Source: Betaproteobacteria bacterium HGW-Betaproteobacteria-14 (GTDB taxonomy: Bacteria > Pseudomonadota > Gammaproteobacteria > Burkholderiales > Rhodocyclaceae). From it: a stretch of DNA of 64,000 nt. A program made the translations under genes and the position numbers. Numbering within the stretch: position 1 is the stretch's first letter; every line of letters starts with the position of its first letter. The stretch spans positions 39,468-103,467 of the forward strand of contig PHCS01000004.1 in assembly GCA_002840845.1 (NCBI GenBank), read 5' to 3'. The notes under the pieces are model-generated. The model saw only the letters and a program-made list of their open reading frames with translations, made no database searches and was not told the origin of the DNA. Positions 9,899 through 17,495 of this stretch are shown in pieces.

Positions 9899-12160
9899 AT
9901 GACTCGCGCCGAGGAGTCGTGGATACAGGTAGTAGCCCCCCTGCTGGCCAGCGGCGAAAGCATTCAGGCGGGTCTGTCGATCGATCTTGATGCCGATCTG
10001 CGTTTTACATGTGGCTGGCTGGTGGTCACAAACAGACGTTTACTGGCCAAGTCGGCGAATGCCGAAGGGTTGCGGGAATGGGTCTTCCGGCCCGGATTGC
10101 AGTTGTCCCATCATGACCACGCAGGGGTCGGCAGCCTGGGCCTCCAAGATGAATCGACACGGTTGGATGGCTGGCGCTTCACCATCGGCCAGAACCCAGC
10201 CGCGCTGCGTCTTGTGGACGCCTTCGAGCGGCAGTTGGAAAGCCATCTCAGCGGCCGGCCGGCCGAGCAGCCGGAAGAGGAGGTGTGCCCCCGGTGCGGT
10301 GCACCCCTGGACGGGGAAGAGGAATGCACGGTCTGCGCCCGCGAGATCCACGCGCCGCCCTCGACGCGCACCCTGCTTCGGCTGGGGCGCTTCGCCAGGC
10401 CCTACCGCTGGCAGCTGTTCTGGGGCTTCGCCCTGACCCTGGTGTCGACCGCCGCTGCCATGGTGCCGCCCTACCTGACCATGCCGCTGATGGACGACGT
10501 GCTGATTCCCTACCAGAACGGCCGGCCGATCGACGCCGATGTGGTCGTGCTGCTACTGGCCGGCCTGTTCGGCGCAGCGCTGGTGGCCTGGGGCCTCGGC
10601 TGGGCGCGCACCTACATCCTGTCGCTGGTGGCCGAGCACATCGGCTCGGACCTGCGCACCGTTACCTTCGAGCACCTGATGGGTTTGTCGCTCGAATACT
10701 ACGGCGGCAAGCGCACCGGCGACCTGATGGCGCGCATCGGCTCCGAATCCGACCGCATCTGCCAGTTCCTCTCGGTGCAGGTGCTCGACTTCGCCACCGA
10801 CATGCTGATGATCACGATGACCGCCGTCATCCTGTTCTCCATCAGTCCCTGGCTGGCGCTGGTGACGCTGTTGCCGCTGCCTTTCATCGCCTGGATGATC
10901 CAATTGGTGCGCGACCGCTTGCGCAACGGCTTCGAGAAGGCGGACCGCATCTGGTCGGAAATCTCCAACGTGCTGGCCGACACCATCCCCGGCGTGCGCG
11001 TCGTCAAGGCTTTTGCCCAGGAGAGCCGCGAGACGCAGCGCTTCCGTGCCGCCAACGCCATCAATCTGGCGGTGAACGACCGCGTCAACCGAATCTGGTC
11101 GCTGTTCTCGCCGACGGTGACCCTGCTCACCGAGGTCGGTCTGCTGGTGGTATGGGCCTTCGGCATCTGGCAGGTGTCGCAGGACCAGATCACGGTTGGC
11201 GTGCTGACAGCCTTTCTTGCCTATATCTCCCGCTTCTACACTCGGCTGGATTCGATGAGCCGCATCGTGTCCACCACGCAGCGCGCCGCCGCCGGCGCCA
11301 AGCGCCTGTTCGACATCCTCGACCACGTCTCCAGCGTGCCCGAGCCGGCCAACCCGGTGCGCCTGCCCGAGGTGAAGGGCCGCATCGAGCTGCGCGACGT
11401 CGCCTTCCGCTACGGCAACCGCTCGGTGCTGCGCGGCGTCGACCTCGTCATCGAGCCGGGCGAGATGATCGGCCTGGTCGGCCACAGCGGCTCGGGCAAG
11501 ACCACGCTGGTCAACCTCATCTGCCGCTTCTACGATGTGACCGAGGGCGCCATCCGCCTCGACGGCGCCGACATCCGCCAGCTGGCGGTGGCCGACTACC
11601 GGCGCAACATCGGCCTCGTGCTGCAGGAGCCTTTCCTCTTCTTCGGCACCATCGCCGACAACATCGCCTACGGCAAGCCGGACGCCACGCGCAGTGAAAT
11701 CATCGCCGCCGCCCGTGCCGCGCACGCCCACGAGTTCATCCTGCGCCTGCCGCAGGGCTATGACTCCCTGGTCGGCGAGCGCGGCCAGGGCCTCTCCGGC
11801 GGCGAGCGCCAGCGCATCTCCATCGCCCGCGCGCTGCTCATCGATCCGCGCATCCTCATGCTCGACGAAGCCACCTCGTCGGTGGATACCGAGACGGAAA
11901 AGGAAATCCAGAAGGCGCTCGACAACCTGGTGCGCGGGCGCACTACCATCGCCATCGCCCATCGCCTGTCCACGCTGCGCAAGGCCGACCGCCTGGTGGT
12001 GATGGACCGCGGCCGCATCGTCGAGGTCGGCAACCACGACGAACTGATGGCAAGCGAAGGCGCCTACTACCGCCTCTACCAGGCCCAGGCGCGCAACGTC
12101 GACGCAGAGGAGACCGGCGCCGAAGTGCCGCGCGTCGAACACAAGACGAAGGGACAGTGA
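9899..12160 (+). CDS. Cyanophycin-associated ABC exporter with N-terminal PH-like and zinc-ribbon parts
   Basis: A fused permease-ATPase of about 753 residues. Residues 1-125 form an unusual cytosolic front: a PH/GRAM-like stretch (LRFTCGWLVVTNRRLLAKSA) and a zinc ribbon CPRCGAPLDGEEECTVC. About six membrane helices follow, then an ABC ATPase with Walker A GHSGSGKTTL, Q-loop LQEPFLFFG, signature LSGGERQRIS, Walker B ILMLDEATSS and H-loop IAIAHRLSTL. It resembles lipid/multidrug half-exporters. It is divergent from cphA' and coupled to the DUF1854 gene; homologues of this pair are known as cyanophycin-metabolism associated, with unknown substrate. An ATG ten codons upstream is an alternative start; neither has a clear ribosome site. 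Confidence 0.88.
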   Translation: MTRAEESWIQVVAPLLASGESIQAGLSIDLDADLRFTCGWLVVTNRRLLAKSANAEGLREWVFRPGLQLSHHDHAGVGSLGLQDESTRLDGWRFTIGQNPAALRLVDAFERQLESHLSGRPAEQPEEEVCPRCGAPLDGEEECTVCAREIHAPPSTRTLLRLGRFARPYRWQLFWGFALTLVSTAAAMVPPYLTMPLMDDVLIPYQNGRPIDADVVVLLLAGLFGAALVAWGLGWARTYILSLVAEHIGSDLRTVTFEHLMGLSLEYYGGKRTGDLMARIGSESDRICQFLSVQVLDFATDMLMITMTAVILFSISPWLALVTLLPLPFIAWMIQLVRDRLRNGFEKADRIWSEISNVLADTIPGVRVVKAFAQESRETQRFRAANAINLAVNDRVNRIWSLFSPTVTLLTEVGLLVVWAFGIWQVSQDQITVGVLTAFLAYISRFYTRLDSMSRIVSTTQRAAAGAKRLFDILDHVSSVPEPANPVRLPEVKGRIELRDVAFRYGNRSVLRGVDLVIEPGEMIGLVGHSGSGKTTLVNLICRFYDVTEGAIRLDGADIRQLAVADYRRNIGLVLQEPFLFFGTIADNIAYGKPDATRSEIIAAARAAHAHEFILRLPQGYDSLVGERGQGLSGGERQRISIARALLIDPRILMLDEATSSVDTETEKEIQKALDNLVRGRTTIAIAHRLSTLRKADRLVVMDRGRIVEVGNHDELMASEGAYYRLYQAQARNVDAEETGAEVPRVEHKTKGQ

Positions 12161-12627
12161 TGGAGACCGCGTTCGAACTTACGCGCAACGCTTTCGGCCG
12201 CCTGGTGCTCACCACCGCCGCGGGCGATGTGACCGAAGGCGTCGTGCCGGTGCGCGCTTTCCCCATCGCCGCGCCCGCCGAAGGCATCGCCCTGGTCGGC
12301 CCCGACGGCCACGAAGCCGGCTGGATCGAGCGCCTCGATGCGCTGCCCGCCGCGCTGCGGCAACTGGTGGAGGAGGAACTCGGCCGGCGCGAATTCATGC
12401 CGGAGATCCGCCGCATCCGCAACGTCTCCAGCTTCGCCACGCCGAGCACCTGGCAGGTCGACACCGACCGCGGCGAGACGAGCCTGGTGCTGTGGGGCGA
12501 GGAATTCATCCGCCGCCTCGGCAAGTCCGGCCTGCTCATCGAGGACAGCCACGGCATTCACTTCCTCGTGCGCGACCTCGACGCCCTCGACGGCCCAAGC
12601 CGCAAGCTGCTCGACAGATTTCTTTAA
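12160..12627 (+). CDS. DUF1854 family protein, partner of the ABC exporter
   Basis: A cytosolic protein of 155 residues starting METAFELTRNAFGRLVLTTA, with the family's EFMPEIRRIRNVSSFATPSTWQ-type core near residues 80-100 and VLWGEEFIRRL downstream. No signal peptide or membrane segment is visible. DUF1854 genes recur next to this ABC exporter and cphA in proteobacteria, but no biochemical role is established. The stop of the exporter gene and this ATG share one base (TGATG), so the two are translationally coupled and may form one complex. The function is unknown. Confidence 0.85.
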   Translation: METAFELTRNAFGRLVLTTAAGDVTEGVVPVRAFPIAAPAEGIALVGPDGHEAGWIERLDALPAALRQLVEEELGRREFMPEIRRIRNVSSFATPSTWQVDTDRGETSLVLWGEEFIRRLGKSGLLIEDSHGIHFLVRDLDALDGPSRKLLDRFL

Positions 12628-12635
12628 GTTTTTCT

Positions 12636-12671
12636 CCCTCTCCCGCTGGCGGGAGAGGGCTGGGGTGAGGG
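12636..12671. repeat. REP-type palindromic element, copy 1
   Basis: An 11-bp perfect stem (CCCTCTCCCGC / GCGGGAGAGGG) with a 2-base loop is followed by the tail CTGGGGTGAGGG. This is the layout of repetitive extragenic palindromes common in proteobacteria. A T-run precedes the stem but none follows, so it is a poor intrinsic terminator for the upstream genes. A second copy lies about 540 bases further on. Confidence 0.75.
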
Positions 12672-12719
12672 TGGAATTCTTCAGCCTCCCCGGGATTACC
12701 GAAGAAAGGAAATGTGGAA

Positions 12720-13166
12720 ATGAATATGACTTTCCGTCTCTGCTCCTTCATCCTCTTCGCAGCTTTCGTCGTGCCGTCGTACGCCGACAAACCCGACTGG
12801 GCTGGCGGCGGCAAGCATGGCAAGAAACAGGAACAACGCGGCAGCGCATCTGCTCCGCACTTCGGCGACCAGCACCGCCGCATCATCGCCGAGTACTACG
12901 GTGGGCAAAGCCATCCCGGGAAAAAATGCCCGCCAGGCCTCGCCAAGAAGAACAACGGCTGCATGCCGCCCGGCCAGGCGAAGAAGTGGGGCATGGGCCG
13001 CACGCTGCCCGGCGACCTGCGCTACTACGATCTGCCGCACGATCTGCTCATGCGCCTGCCCCCGCCCCCCGCCGGCCACCGCTACGTCCGCGTCGCCGCC
13101 GACATCCTCCTCATCGCCGTCGGAACCAGCATGGTGCTCGACGCCGTCGAGGATCTCGTCCGCTAG
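12720..13166 (+). CDS. RcnB-like exported protein
   Basis: A protein of 148 residues with a signal peptide (MNMTFRLCSFILFAAFVVPS, likely cleaved after SYA). The basic Gly/Lys/Gln-rich middle contains PGLAKKNNGCMPPGQAKKWG, and the end has the RcnB pattern (GDLRYYDLPHDLLMRLPPPP, then HRYVRVAADILLIAVGTSMV). RcnB-type proteins are periplasmic and influence Ni/Co homeostasis in E. coli; many homologues have unknown roles. AAAGGA lies nine bases before the ATG. No metal exporter is nearby. The gene sits between two REP hairpins and may be a separately acquired unit. Confidence 0.75.
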   Translation: MNMTFRLCSFILFAAFVVPSYADKPDWAGGGKHGKKQEQRGSASAPHFGDQHRRIIAEYYGGQSHPGKKCPPGLAKKNNGCMPPGQAKKWGMGRTLPGDLRYYDLPHDLLMRLPPPPAGHRYVRVAADILLIAVGTSMVLDAVEDLVR

Positions 13167-13178
13167 TGATCACGCACC

Positions 13179-13214
13179 CCCTCTCCCCGCGAGCGGGAGA
13201 GGGCAGGAGTGAGA
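13179..13214. repeat. REP-type palindromic element, copy 2
   Basis: The hairpin CCCTCTCCCCGC / GCGGGAGAGGG with a GA loop and tail CAGGAGTGAGA matches copy 1 at 12636 in stem and tail with few differences. It begins 13 bases after the RcnB-like stop codon, in the same orientation as copy 1. Confidence 0.75.
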
Positions 13215-13258
13215 GGCAACACGTCCCCGCACTCCGCCCGCCACCGTCAGAAACGGCC

Positions 13259-13286
13259 GGGAAAGTCAGTCCTTGCGATACGGCGA
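13259..13286 (+). repeat. 28-bp repeat, copy A
   Basis: GGGAAAGTCAGT followed by six variable bases and GATACGGCGA. It recurs at 13317-13344 in the same orientation and at 14670-14697 inverted. Together the copies bracket two minus-strand unknown genes. Confidence 0.7.
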
Positions 13287-13316
13287 GGAAAACTGCCTGG
13301 GGGCTTGAATCACCAA

Positions 13317-13344
13317 GGGAAAGTCAGTTCCCACGATACGGCGA
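13317..13344 (+). repeat. 28-bp repeat, copy B
   Basis: Second direct copy, 58 bases after copy A. The first 12 and last 10 bases are identical to copy A; the six central bases differ (TCCCAC against CCTTGC). Two copies 30 bases apart are too few for a CRISPR array. Confidence 0.7.
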
Positions 13345-13406
13345 CAGGGTGCAATCGACCCTTTTTTGATATTCAACTTTTATGGTGTGCAGCGTCTCGC
13401 AGCCCT

Positions 13407-13886
13407 TCACGCGAGGTTTGCTCGACCGGAAGGTTGGCGATCATATAGAACTTGTACGGCGTCCTTCCCCATATACCAAATCTTGCTGTAGATATGTCTT
13501 CGCCGGACTTGAAGGCGCAGTTGAGGTACGAGAATGTTATCGGGCGTCCCGATGTTCTCACGATACAAAAGCAGTTGGACTCCAGTAATTGAGTAGGATT
13601 TGCCGAGCTTCTCGCGTAGCCATCGGTGTGAATGCCCACCCAGACGCATGTACTCACCGTTTTTCGGATCTCGCCGATTAATGGCACGCGTAAGGTCTGG
13701 GTCCGCTACCCGACTCAGCTCAAAGCCTAGCTCCGATCCATCGGCGTCATTACAAACGATATCTGACTCCCGGAACGCTGCTCTCCCAGACCGGATAGAT
13801 TGCCGAATGACGCTAAATCCGGAGCGTTCTATGAACGTTAGGAATACCTGCCGTTCACTCTCAGCCTTACGCGCGTTTTGATTCAT
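13407..13886 (-). CDS. Unknown protein in repeat-bounded island
   Basis: An open frame of 159 codons, starting MNQNARKAESERQVFLTFIE. I do not recognise the family. Residues about 40-58 read ESDIVCNDADGSELGFELSR; an acidic residue followed by an E-x-E-like strand loosely recalls PD-(D/E)XK nuclease folds, but the lysine is absent and this is only a guess. The rest is basic and soluble with no membrane segment or signal peptide. Base composition looks AT-richer than the neighbouring genes, consistent with acquisition. No strong ribosome site is visible. It lies on the same strand as the next unknown gene, between inverted 28-bp repeats. Confidence 0.55.
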   Translation of the reverse strand: MNQNARKAESERQVFLTFIERSGFSVIRQSIRSGRAAFRESDIVCNDADGSELGFELSRVADPDLTRAINRRDPKNGEYMRLGGHSHRWLREKLGKSYSITGVQLLLYRENIGTPDNILVPQLRLQVRRRHIYSKIWYMGKDAVQVLYDRQPSGRANLA

Positions 13887-14040
13887 ATGCGCTGATAAAC
13901 ATTAGATGGACCCATGGGGCCGCATAAGAATGATGTTCGGAACCAAAGGATCCGGAGTCGCTTATTCGCTACTCCGTGAGGGAAAGGGAGCCACTCTCAT
14001 ACTTCGCGATTACCGAGCGCCCGCCGCCCGAAGACCGAAA

Positions 14041-14472
14041 CTAAAACTCAGCGTATACAAGGCTGCGATTATTTTTGATCTCCGGGAACGATTGCCCAAG
14101 AAGTTCTACGAGTTGGTCAGCTGCACCTTGGAGGATGGATTCGCGGCGAGCACGAGGAAGTTTGAAGAAGGGTTCAGGATCGTTGTATTCGCGCTTTTCT
14201 TGAATGGCAAAGGTGGCACGAAACCTCATAGTTTTTGGATCGAAAATGACCGGGTATGAGGTTATGTGGTTGATCTCGCCGACAAATGACCCCTGCCAGA
14301 GCAAGTTGAACTGAAGCAGCTCCCATTCAAGTGTGGATATCGTGCGGCTGGTCATGTACGGCTTCAGGGCGCGCATGTTCTGATCGCGCGGCGATTGGGC
14401 ATGAGCGGACATCGAGTCCATAAGTGCTGCGCATAGTAGAGCCGTCTGTATTATGCGATGCGCGTATGCCAT
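14041..14472 (-). CDS. Unknown exported protein in repeat-bounded island
   Basis: An open frame of 143 codons with a plausible signal peptide (MAYAHRIIQTALLCAALMDS, cleavage likely after AHA near residue 25). The mature part contains RTISTLEWELLQFNLLWQG and ends in NNRSLVYAEF. I recognise no family. An opposite-strand frame at 13906-14259 overlaps it; the signal peptide favours the minus strand. The gene is AT-richer than its neighbours and shares the island with the unknown gene at 13407-13886. The island was probably inserted next to a membrane-protein gene now reduced to a fragment at 14737-14946. Confidence 0.5.
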   Translation of the reverse strand: MAYAHRIIQTALLCAALMDSMSAHAQSPRDQNMRALKPYMTSRTISTLEWELLQFNLLWQGSFVGEINHITSYPVIFDPKTMRFRATFAIQEKREYNDPEPFFKLPRARRESILQGAADQLVELLGQSFPEIKNNRSLVYAEF

Positions 14473-14736
14473 AGATGTCTACAGAACTTGGGGGCGTTTG
14501 AGTATCGATACATTAATCGATTAGATTTAATTCAAGGTTCCGAAAGCGCTGACGATGTTGAGCACATCAACCGTTGCTACTTGCTGCCCACCATGCTGCC
14601 ACTACGCAAATGGAATGGCAACTGCGGGCGGCCGCTTCTGGCCGATTCCAGCCATCACTGTCATTTCCATCGCCGTATCACAGGGACTGACTTTTCCGGG
14701 CAGATTCCAATCCTCATCTTTTGTGCCTGACAGCCT
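14473..14736. other. Gene-free edge of the island
   Basis: About 260 bases between the exported-protein gene and the truncated membrane gene. I see no convincing coding sequence. It contains the inverted third copy of the 28-bp repeat (14670-14697), about 40 bases from the broken end of the neighbouring fragment, so the insertion edge probably lies here. Confidence 0.5.
14670..14697 (-). repeat. 28-bp repeat, copy C (inverted)
   Basis: The reverse complement reads GGAAAAGTCAGT, CCCTGT, GATACGGCGA. It matches copy A at 25 of 28 positions but in opposite orientation. With copies A and B it encloses about 1.3 kb. Confidence 0.7.
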
Positions 14737-14946
14737 TTAGCACACTCCAGCTGCGAGCGCGGCCAGCGTAGCGCCGAGCAACGTGTGGAAGAAGCGATGC
14801 ACCGGCTCGCCGGTGAGGAAGAAAAGCAGGATGGGTTCGAGGTCGATGAAGCCGTCGGCGAGGGCGAAGGCGGTCCGGCTCACGTGCCGCGGCGCCGCGG
14901 TCTTGAAGAGGGCGCCCGGGCCGAAGTTGAAGGGGGTGATCGGCAT
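14737..14946 (-). pseudogene. N-terminal fragment of a YdjM-like membrane hydrolase
   Basis: The 69 residues start MPITPFNFGPGALFKTAAPR and continue with LTGEPVHRFFHTLLGATLAA. This is the characteristic N-terminus of a membrane protein family annotated as metal-dependent hydrolase (YdjM-like), normally well over 150 residues. The frame ends abruptly at GVC-stop, and the rest of the domain is not found nearby. The break lies some 40 bases from the inverted 28-bp repeat, so truncation by the adjoining island is the simplest reading. Confidence 0.65.
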
Positions 14947-15010
14947 GGGGGCGCAGCGGTGAACGGAATGGTCCTTCGATACGCCTGCTGCGCAGGACGA
15001 GCGGGGATAT

Positions 15011-15205
15011 CTATTGCCCCTTGAGCCGCTTCACTATGGCAGCGCCGATGAGCAGTTCGAGTTGTGCTTCTAGCCGGATGAAGCGCCCGGTCAGGTCCTC
15101 GATCTTCTGCTGCTGGGATTTCATCGCGTCCGCCTGGCGGTTCACCTTCTCTTCCAGGTTGATCATGGAAGTCAGTGCGCCCCAGATCTTGTCTGTGACG
15201 CTCAT
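15011..15205 (-). CDS. Small coiled-coil protein
   Basis: A 64-residue protein starting MSVTDKIWGALTSMINLEEK. Its middle is a heptad-rich coiled coil (MKSQQQKIEDLTGRFIRLEA) and its end is hydrophobic then basic (ELLIGAAIVKRLKGQ), perhaps a membrane-touching helix. The ATG overlaps the stop of the upstream remnant (ATGA), so it was the second gene of a coupled pair. I do not recognise a named family. The frame is intact and probably functional, although its upstream partner is broken. Confidence 0.6.
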   Translation of the reverse strand: MSVTDKIWGALTSMINLEEKVNRQADAMKSQQQKIEDLTGRFIRLEAQLELLIGAAIVKRLKGQ

Positions 15206-15316
15206 TTGGCGGCTTTTCGCGCGGGTGTCCGGGCGGCCTTGGCTTCCAGGGCGGCGATGCGCCTTCATGTCCTGGGGTGTGGCCTGTACCACGATGCGTT
15301 CGACTGCTGCTGCCAT
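15202..15316 (-). pseudogene. Internally deleted small gene upstream of the coiled-coil protein
   Basis: A well-placed GGAG precedes the ATG of MAAAVERIVVQATPQD, which looks like a genuine N-terminus. In a different frame, immediately before the coiled-coil gene, the DNA reads RIAALEAKAARTPARKAAK-stop, which looks like a genuine Ala/Lys-rich C-terminus ending in an ATGA overlap. Only about 115 bases separate start and stop and the frames disagree, so the middle was lost with a frameshift. I infer a former small DNA-binding or antitoxin-like protein, but the remnant is too short to name. Confidence 0.5.
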
Positions 15317-15397
15317 GGATGCTCCAGGCGATAATGATGGACATGGACAATATATATACATAGGCCAGGGTGTCGAGCCTGGCGGGTTCGCGCTGCG

Positions 15398-15868
15398 TCA
15401 GTCGCAGTTCGCCTTGCATGCAGCCGGGTCGGCGGCGCAGGTGCCGTCGCCCTGCGCCTTGCATTGCGCCTTGGTGCGGTGAGTGAAGAGGATGCCTTCG
15501 GGGTAGCTGCAGGCGATGCGTGTCAGCTTGCCTTGTTTCGTGACGGCGATGGATGCGAGCTTGAGATTCTTCAGCGCGCCCGCCGGCAGGTCGCAGGAGA
15601 TGTAGGCCTGGAAGGCGCCGTCTGCCGATTCCCACAGCGCGACGTTCTTCAGGCGACGGTAGCTCTGGTAGTCGGCACAGTTCTCATCTTTGGCGTACAT
15701 GCGGGCATCGTTGCCGCAATAGCCGGTGTAGGTGTATTTCAACTCTACTTCCGAGGGACAGGTGGCGACCTGCACGGCAGAAGCAGGGTCGGGGCAGACG
15801 AGGGTGTCGGCGAGGGCGGGGAGCGCCGCGCCGAGCGTCAGGGCGAGTGCAATCAGGGGGTGGTTCAT
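15398..15868 (-). CDS. Unknown exported cysteine-rich protein
   Basis: A protein of 156 residues with a clear signal peptide (MNHPLIALALTLGAALPALA, cleavage before DTL). Ten or more cysteines in the mature part (for example TLVCPDPASAVQVATCP, YTGYCGND, CKAQGDGTCAADPAACKANC) suggest a disulfide-stabilised periplasmic or secreted protein. AAAGGAG sits five bases before the chosen ATG, better than a start seven codons upstream. No family is recognised. It is downstream of the aceA terminator on the same strand and probably has its own promoter. Confidence 0.7.
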   Translation of the reverse strand: MNHPLIALALTLGAALPALADTLVCPDPASAVQVATCPSEVELKYTYTGYCGNDARMYAKDENCADYQSYRRLKNVALWESADGAFQAYISCDLPAGALKNLKLASIAVTKQGKLTRIACSYPEGILFTHRTKAQCKAQGDGTCAADPAACKANCD

Positions 15869-15897
15869 CGTGACTCCTTTCAGCGGCAATTCTACCC

Positions 15898-15930
15898 ATA
15901 AAAAAAAAGAGCCACCCCGCGGGTGGCTCT
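15898..15930 (-). terminator. Intrinsic terminator of aceA
   Basis: A 10-bp perfect stem (AGAGCCACCC / GGGTGGCTCT) with a 3-base loop is followed, on the minus strand, by a run of ten or more T. It lies 20 bases after the aceA stop. Confidence 0.9.
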
Positions 15931-15949
15931 TTCCTGAAGCCGAAGTTGC

Positions 15950-17260
15950 TTAGTGACTCGCAGCCTTCTTGTCGAAGAACTGCTCGTCTTCCGTCGAGCC
16001 CTTGAGCGCGGCGGTGGAGGCGTCGCGTTCGATCGTCGTGGTGACGGCGTCGAAGTAGCCGGTGCCGACTTCACGCTGGTGCTTGACCGCGGTGAAGCCT
16101 TTCTCGGCGGCGGCGAACTCGGCTTCCTGCAGCTCGACGAAGGCGCTCATCTGGTTGCGGGCGTAGCCGTGAGCCAGGTTGAACATCGAGTAGTTGAGGC
16201 TGTGGAAGCCGGCCAGGGTAATGAACTGGAACTTGTAGCCCATGGCGCCCAGCTCCTTCTGGAACTTGGCGATGGTGGCGTCGTCGAGGTTCTTCTTCCA
16301 GTTGAAGGACGGCGAGCAGTTGTAGGCGAGCAGCTTGCCGGGGAACTGCTTGTGGATCGCTTCGGCGAATTTTTTGGCGAAGGCGAGATCCGGCTTGCCA
16401 GTCTCGCACCACACCAGATCGGCCCATGGCGCGTAGGCGAGGCCGCGCGAGATGGCCTGGTCGATGCCCGGCTTGGTCTTGTAGAAGCCCTCGACGGTGC
16501 GCTCGCCGGTGCAGAACGGGGTGTCATTGGCGTCGACGTCAGACGTCAGCAGGTCGGCGGCCTCGGCGTCGGTGCGGGCGATGACCAGGGTCGGCACGCC
16601 CATGACGTCGGCGGCGAGACGCGCGGCGACCAGTTTGGCGATGGCTTCGCGAGAGGGCACGAGCACCTTGCCGCCCATGTGGCCGCACTTCTTGACGGAG
16701 GCGAGCTGGTCTTCCCAGTGTACGCCGGCGGCACCGGCTTCGATCATTGCTTTCATCAACTCGAAGGCGTTGAGCACGCCGCCGAAGCCGGCTTCGGCGT
16801 CGGCGACGATCGGGGCGTAGTAGTCGAGGTAGCCCTCGTCGCCGGGACGCTTGCCCTCGGACCACTGGATCTGGTCGCAACGCTGGAAGGAGTTGTTGAT
16901 GCGCTTGACCACCAGCGGCACGGAATTCGCGGGGTAGAGCGACTGGTCGGGGTACATTTCGCCGGCGATGTTGGCGTCGCCCGCGACCTGCCAGCCGGAG
17001 AGGTAGATGGCCTTGAGGCCGGCCTTCACTTGCTGCATGGCCTGGTTGCCGGTCAGTGCGCCCAGCGCATTGACGAAGGGCTCGTTGTTGACCAGGGTCC
17101 ACAGCTTTTCGGCGCCGCGGCGGGCCAGCGTGTGTTCAATATGCAGCGAGCCGCGCAGTCGGATAACATCCTCTGCGGTGTAGCCGCGCTTGATGTTATT
17201 CCAGCGCGGGTTCTCGGCCCATTCCTTTTTCAGCTTCGCAACTTCGAGTTCGTTGTTCAT
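15950..17260 (-). CDS. aceA: Isocitrate lyase AceA
   Basis: AceA cleaves isocitrate to glyoxylate and succinate, the first glyoxylate-bypass step for growth on acetate or fatty acids. The 436-residue protein has the active-site signature [13 protein letters not shown] near residue 190 and the phosphate/metal region [21 protein letters not shown], and ends KKAASH. Length matches the short bacterial class. It is monocistronic: a strong terminator follows it and a long leader with a recognisable promoter precedes it. Malate synthase is not in the window. AceK and Icd, which control flux into this enzyme, are encoded 5-7 kb away. Confidence 0.98.
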   Translation of the reverse strand: MNNELEVAKLKKEWAENPRWNNIKRGYTAEDVIRLRGSLHIEHTLARRGAEKLWTLVNNEPFVNALGALTGNQAMQQVKAGLKAIYLSGWQVAGDANIAGEMYPDQSLYPANSVPLVVKRINNSFQRCDQIQWSEGKRPGDEGYLDYYAPIVADAEAGFGGVLNAFELMKAMIEAGAAGVHWEDQLASVKKCGHMGGKVLVPSREAIAKLVAARLAADVMGVPTLVIARTDAEAADLLTSDVDANDTPFCTGERTVEGFYKTKPGIDQAISRGLAYAPWADLVWCETGKPDLAFAKKFAEAIHKQFPGKLLAYNCSPSFNWKKNLDDATIAKFQKELGAMGYKFQFITLAGFHSLNYSMFNLAHGYARNQMSAFVELQEAEFAAAEKGFTAVKHQREVGTGYFDAVTTTIERDASTAALKGSTEDEQFFDKKAASH

Positions 17261-17489
17261 CGCAATCCTTTTCTTCTCGTCAATGCTTTGATGTTTGAGT
17301 GATTCATGTCCAGCCGGCTTCCAATCGGGAGGCTAGTCAGGTCTCGTGTTGCTAGCGCTCCGCGGTTACGCCGCTTAGCAACTGTGCTGGGTGGCCAGAG
17401 GTCTTCCGGCGAACCCTCCTGGCGAGATGGGGTTGATATCCCGCCGCAACGAAAACGGATCGGGCGGTTTGCCGGGCCGTGTTCATCAA
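17261..17489 (-). promoter_or_regulatory. Long structured 5' leader of aceA
   Basis: From the predicted start near 17489 the aceA mRNA would have a leader of roughly 230 bases. On the minus strand it can form a nested hairpin GTTGCTA...TAGCAAC enclosing GCGG/CCGC, and before it a stem GGGT...ACCC enclosing CCGGA/TCTGG. I see no sensible open frame in it. It does not match a riboswitch class I know. It may be a regulatory RNA element or simply a long untranslated leader. Confidence 0.4.
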
Positions 17490-17495
17490 GAAACA

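Noticed and set aside
10553..12142. 529-codon minus-strand frame opposite the ABC exporter
   Set aside because: It lies over conserved ABC motifs on the other strand; its composition is His/Asp/Val-rich shadow sequence.
12636..12671. Intrinsic terminator of the exporter/DUF1854 pair
   Set aside because: The T-run lies before the stem, not after, and a near-identical element recurs at 13179, which fits REP better.
13259..13344. Short CRISPR-like array from two 28-bp repeats
   Set aside because: Only two direct copies with six variable central bases, a third copy is inverted and 1.3 kb away, and no cas genes are near.
13906..14259. 117-codon plus-strand frame in the island
   Set aside because: It overlaps a minus-strand frame that has a signal peptide; no family or ribosome site supports the plus strand.
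15953..17302. 449-codon plus-strand frame opposite aceA
   Set aside because: It is antisense to isocitrate lyase with no domain; typical of high-GC shadow frames.
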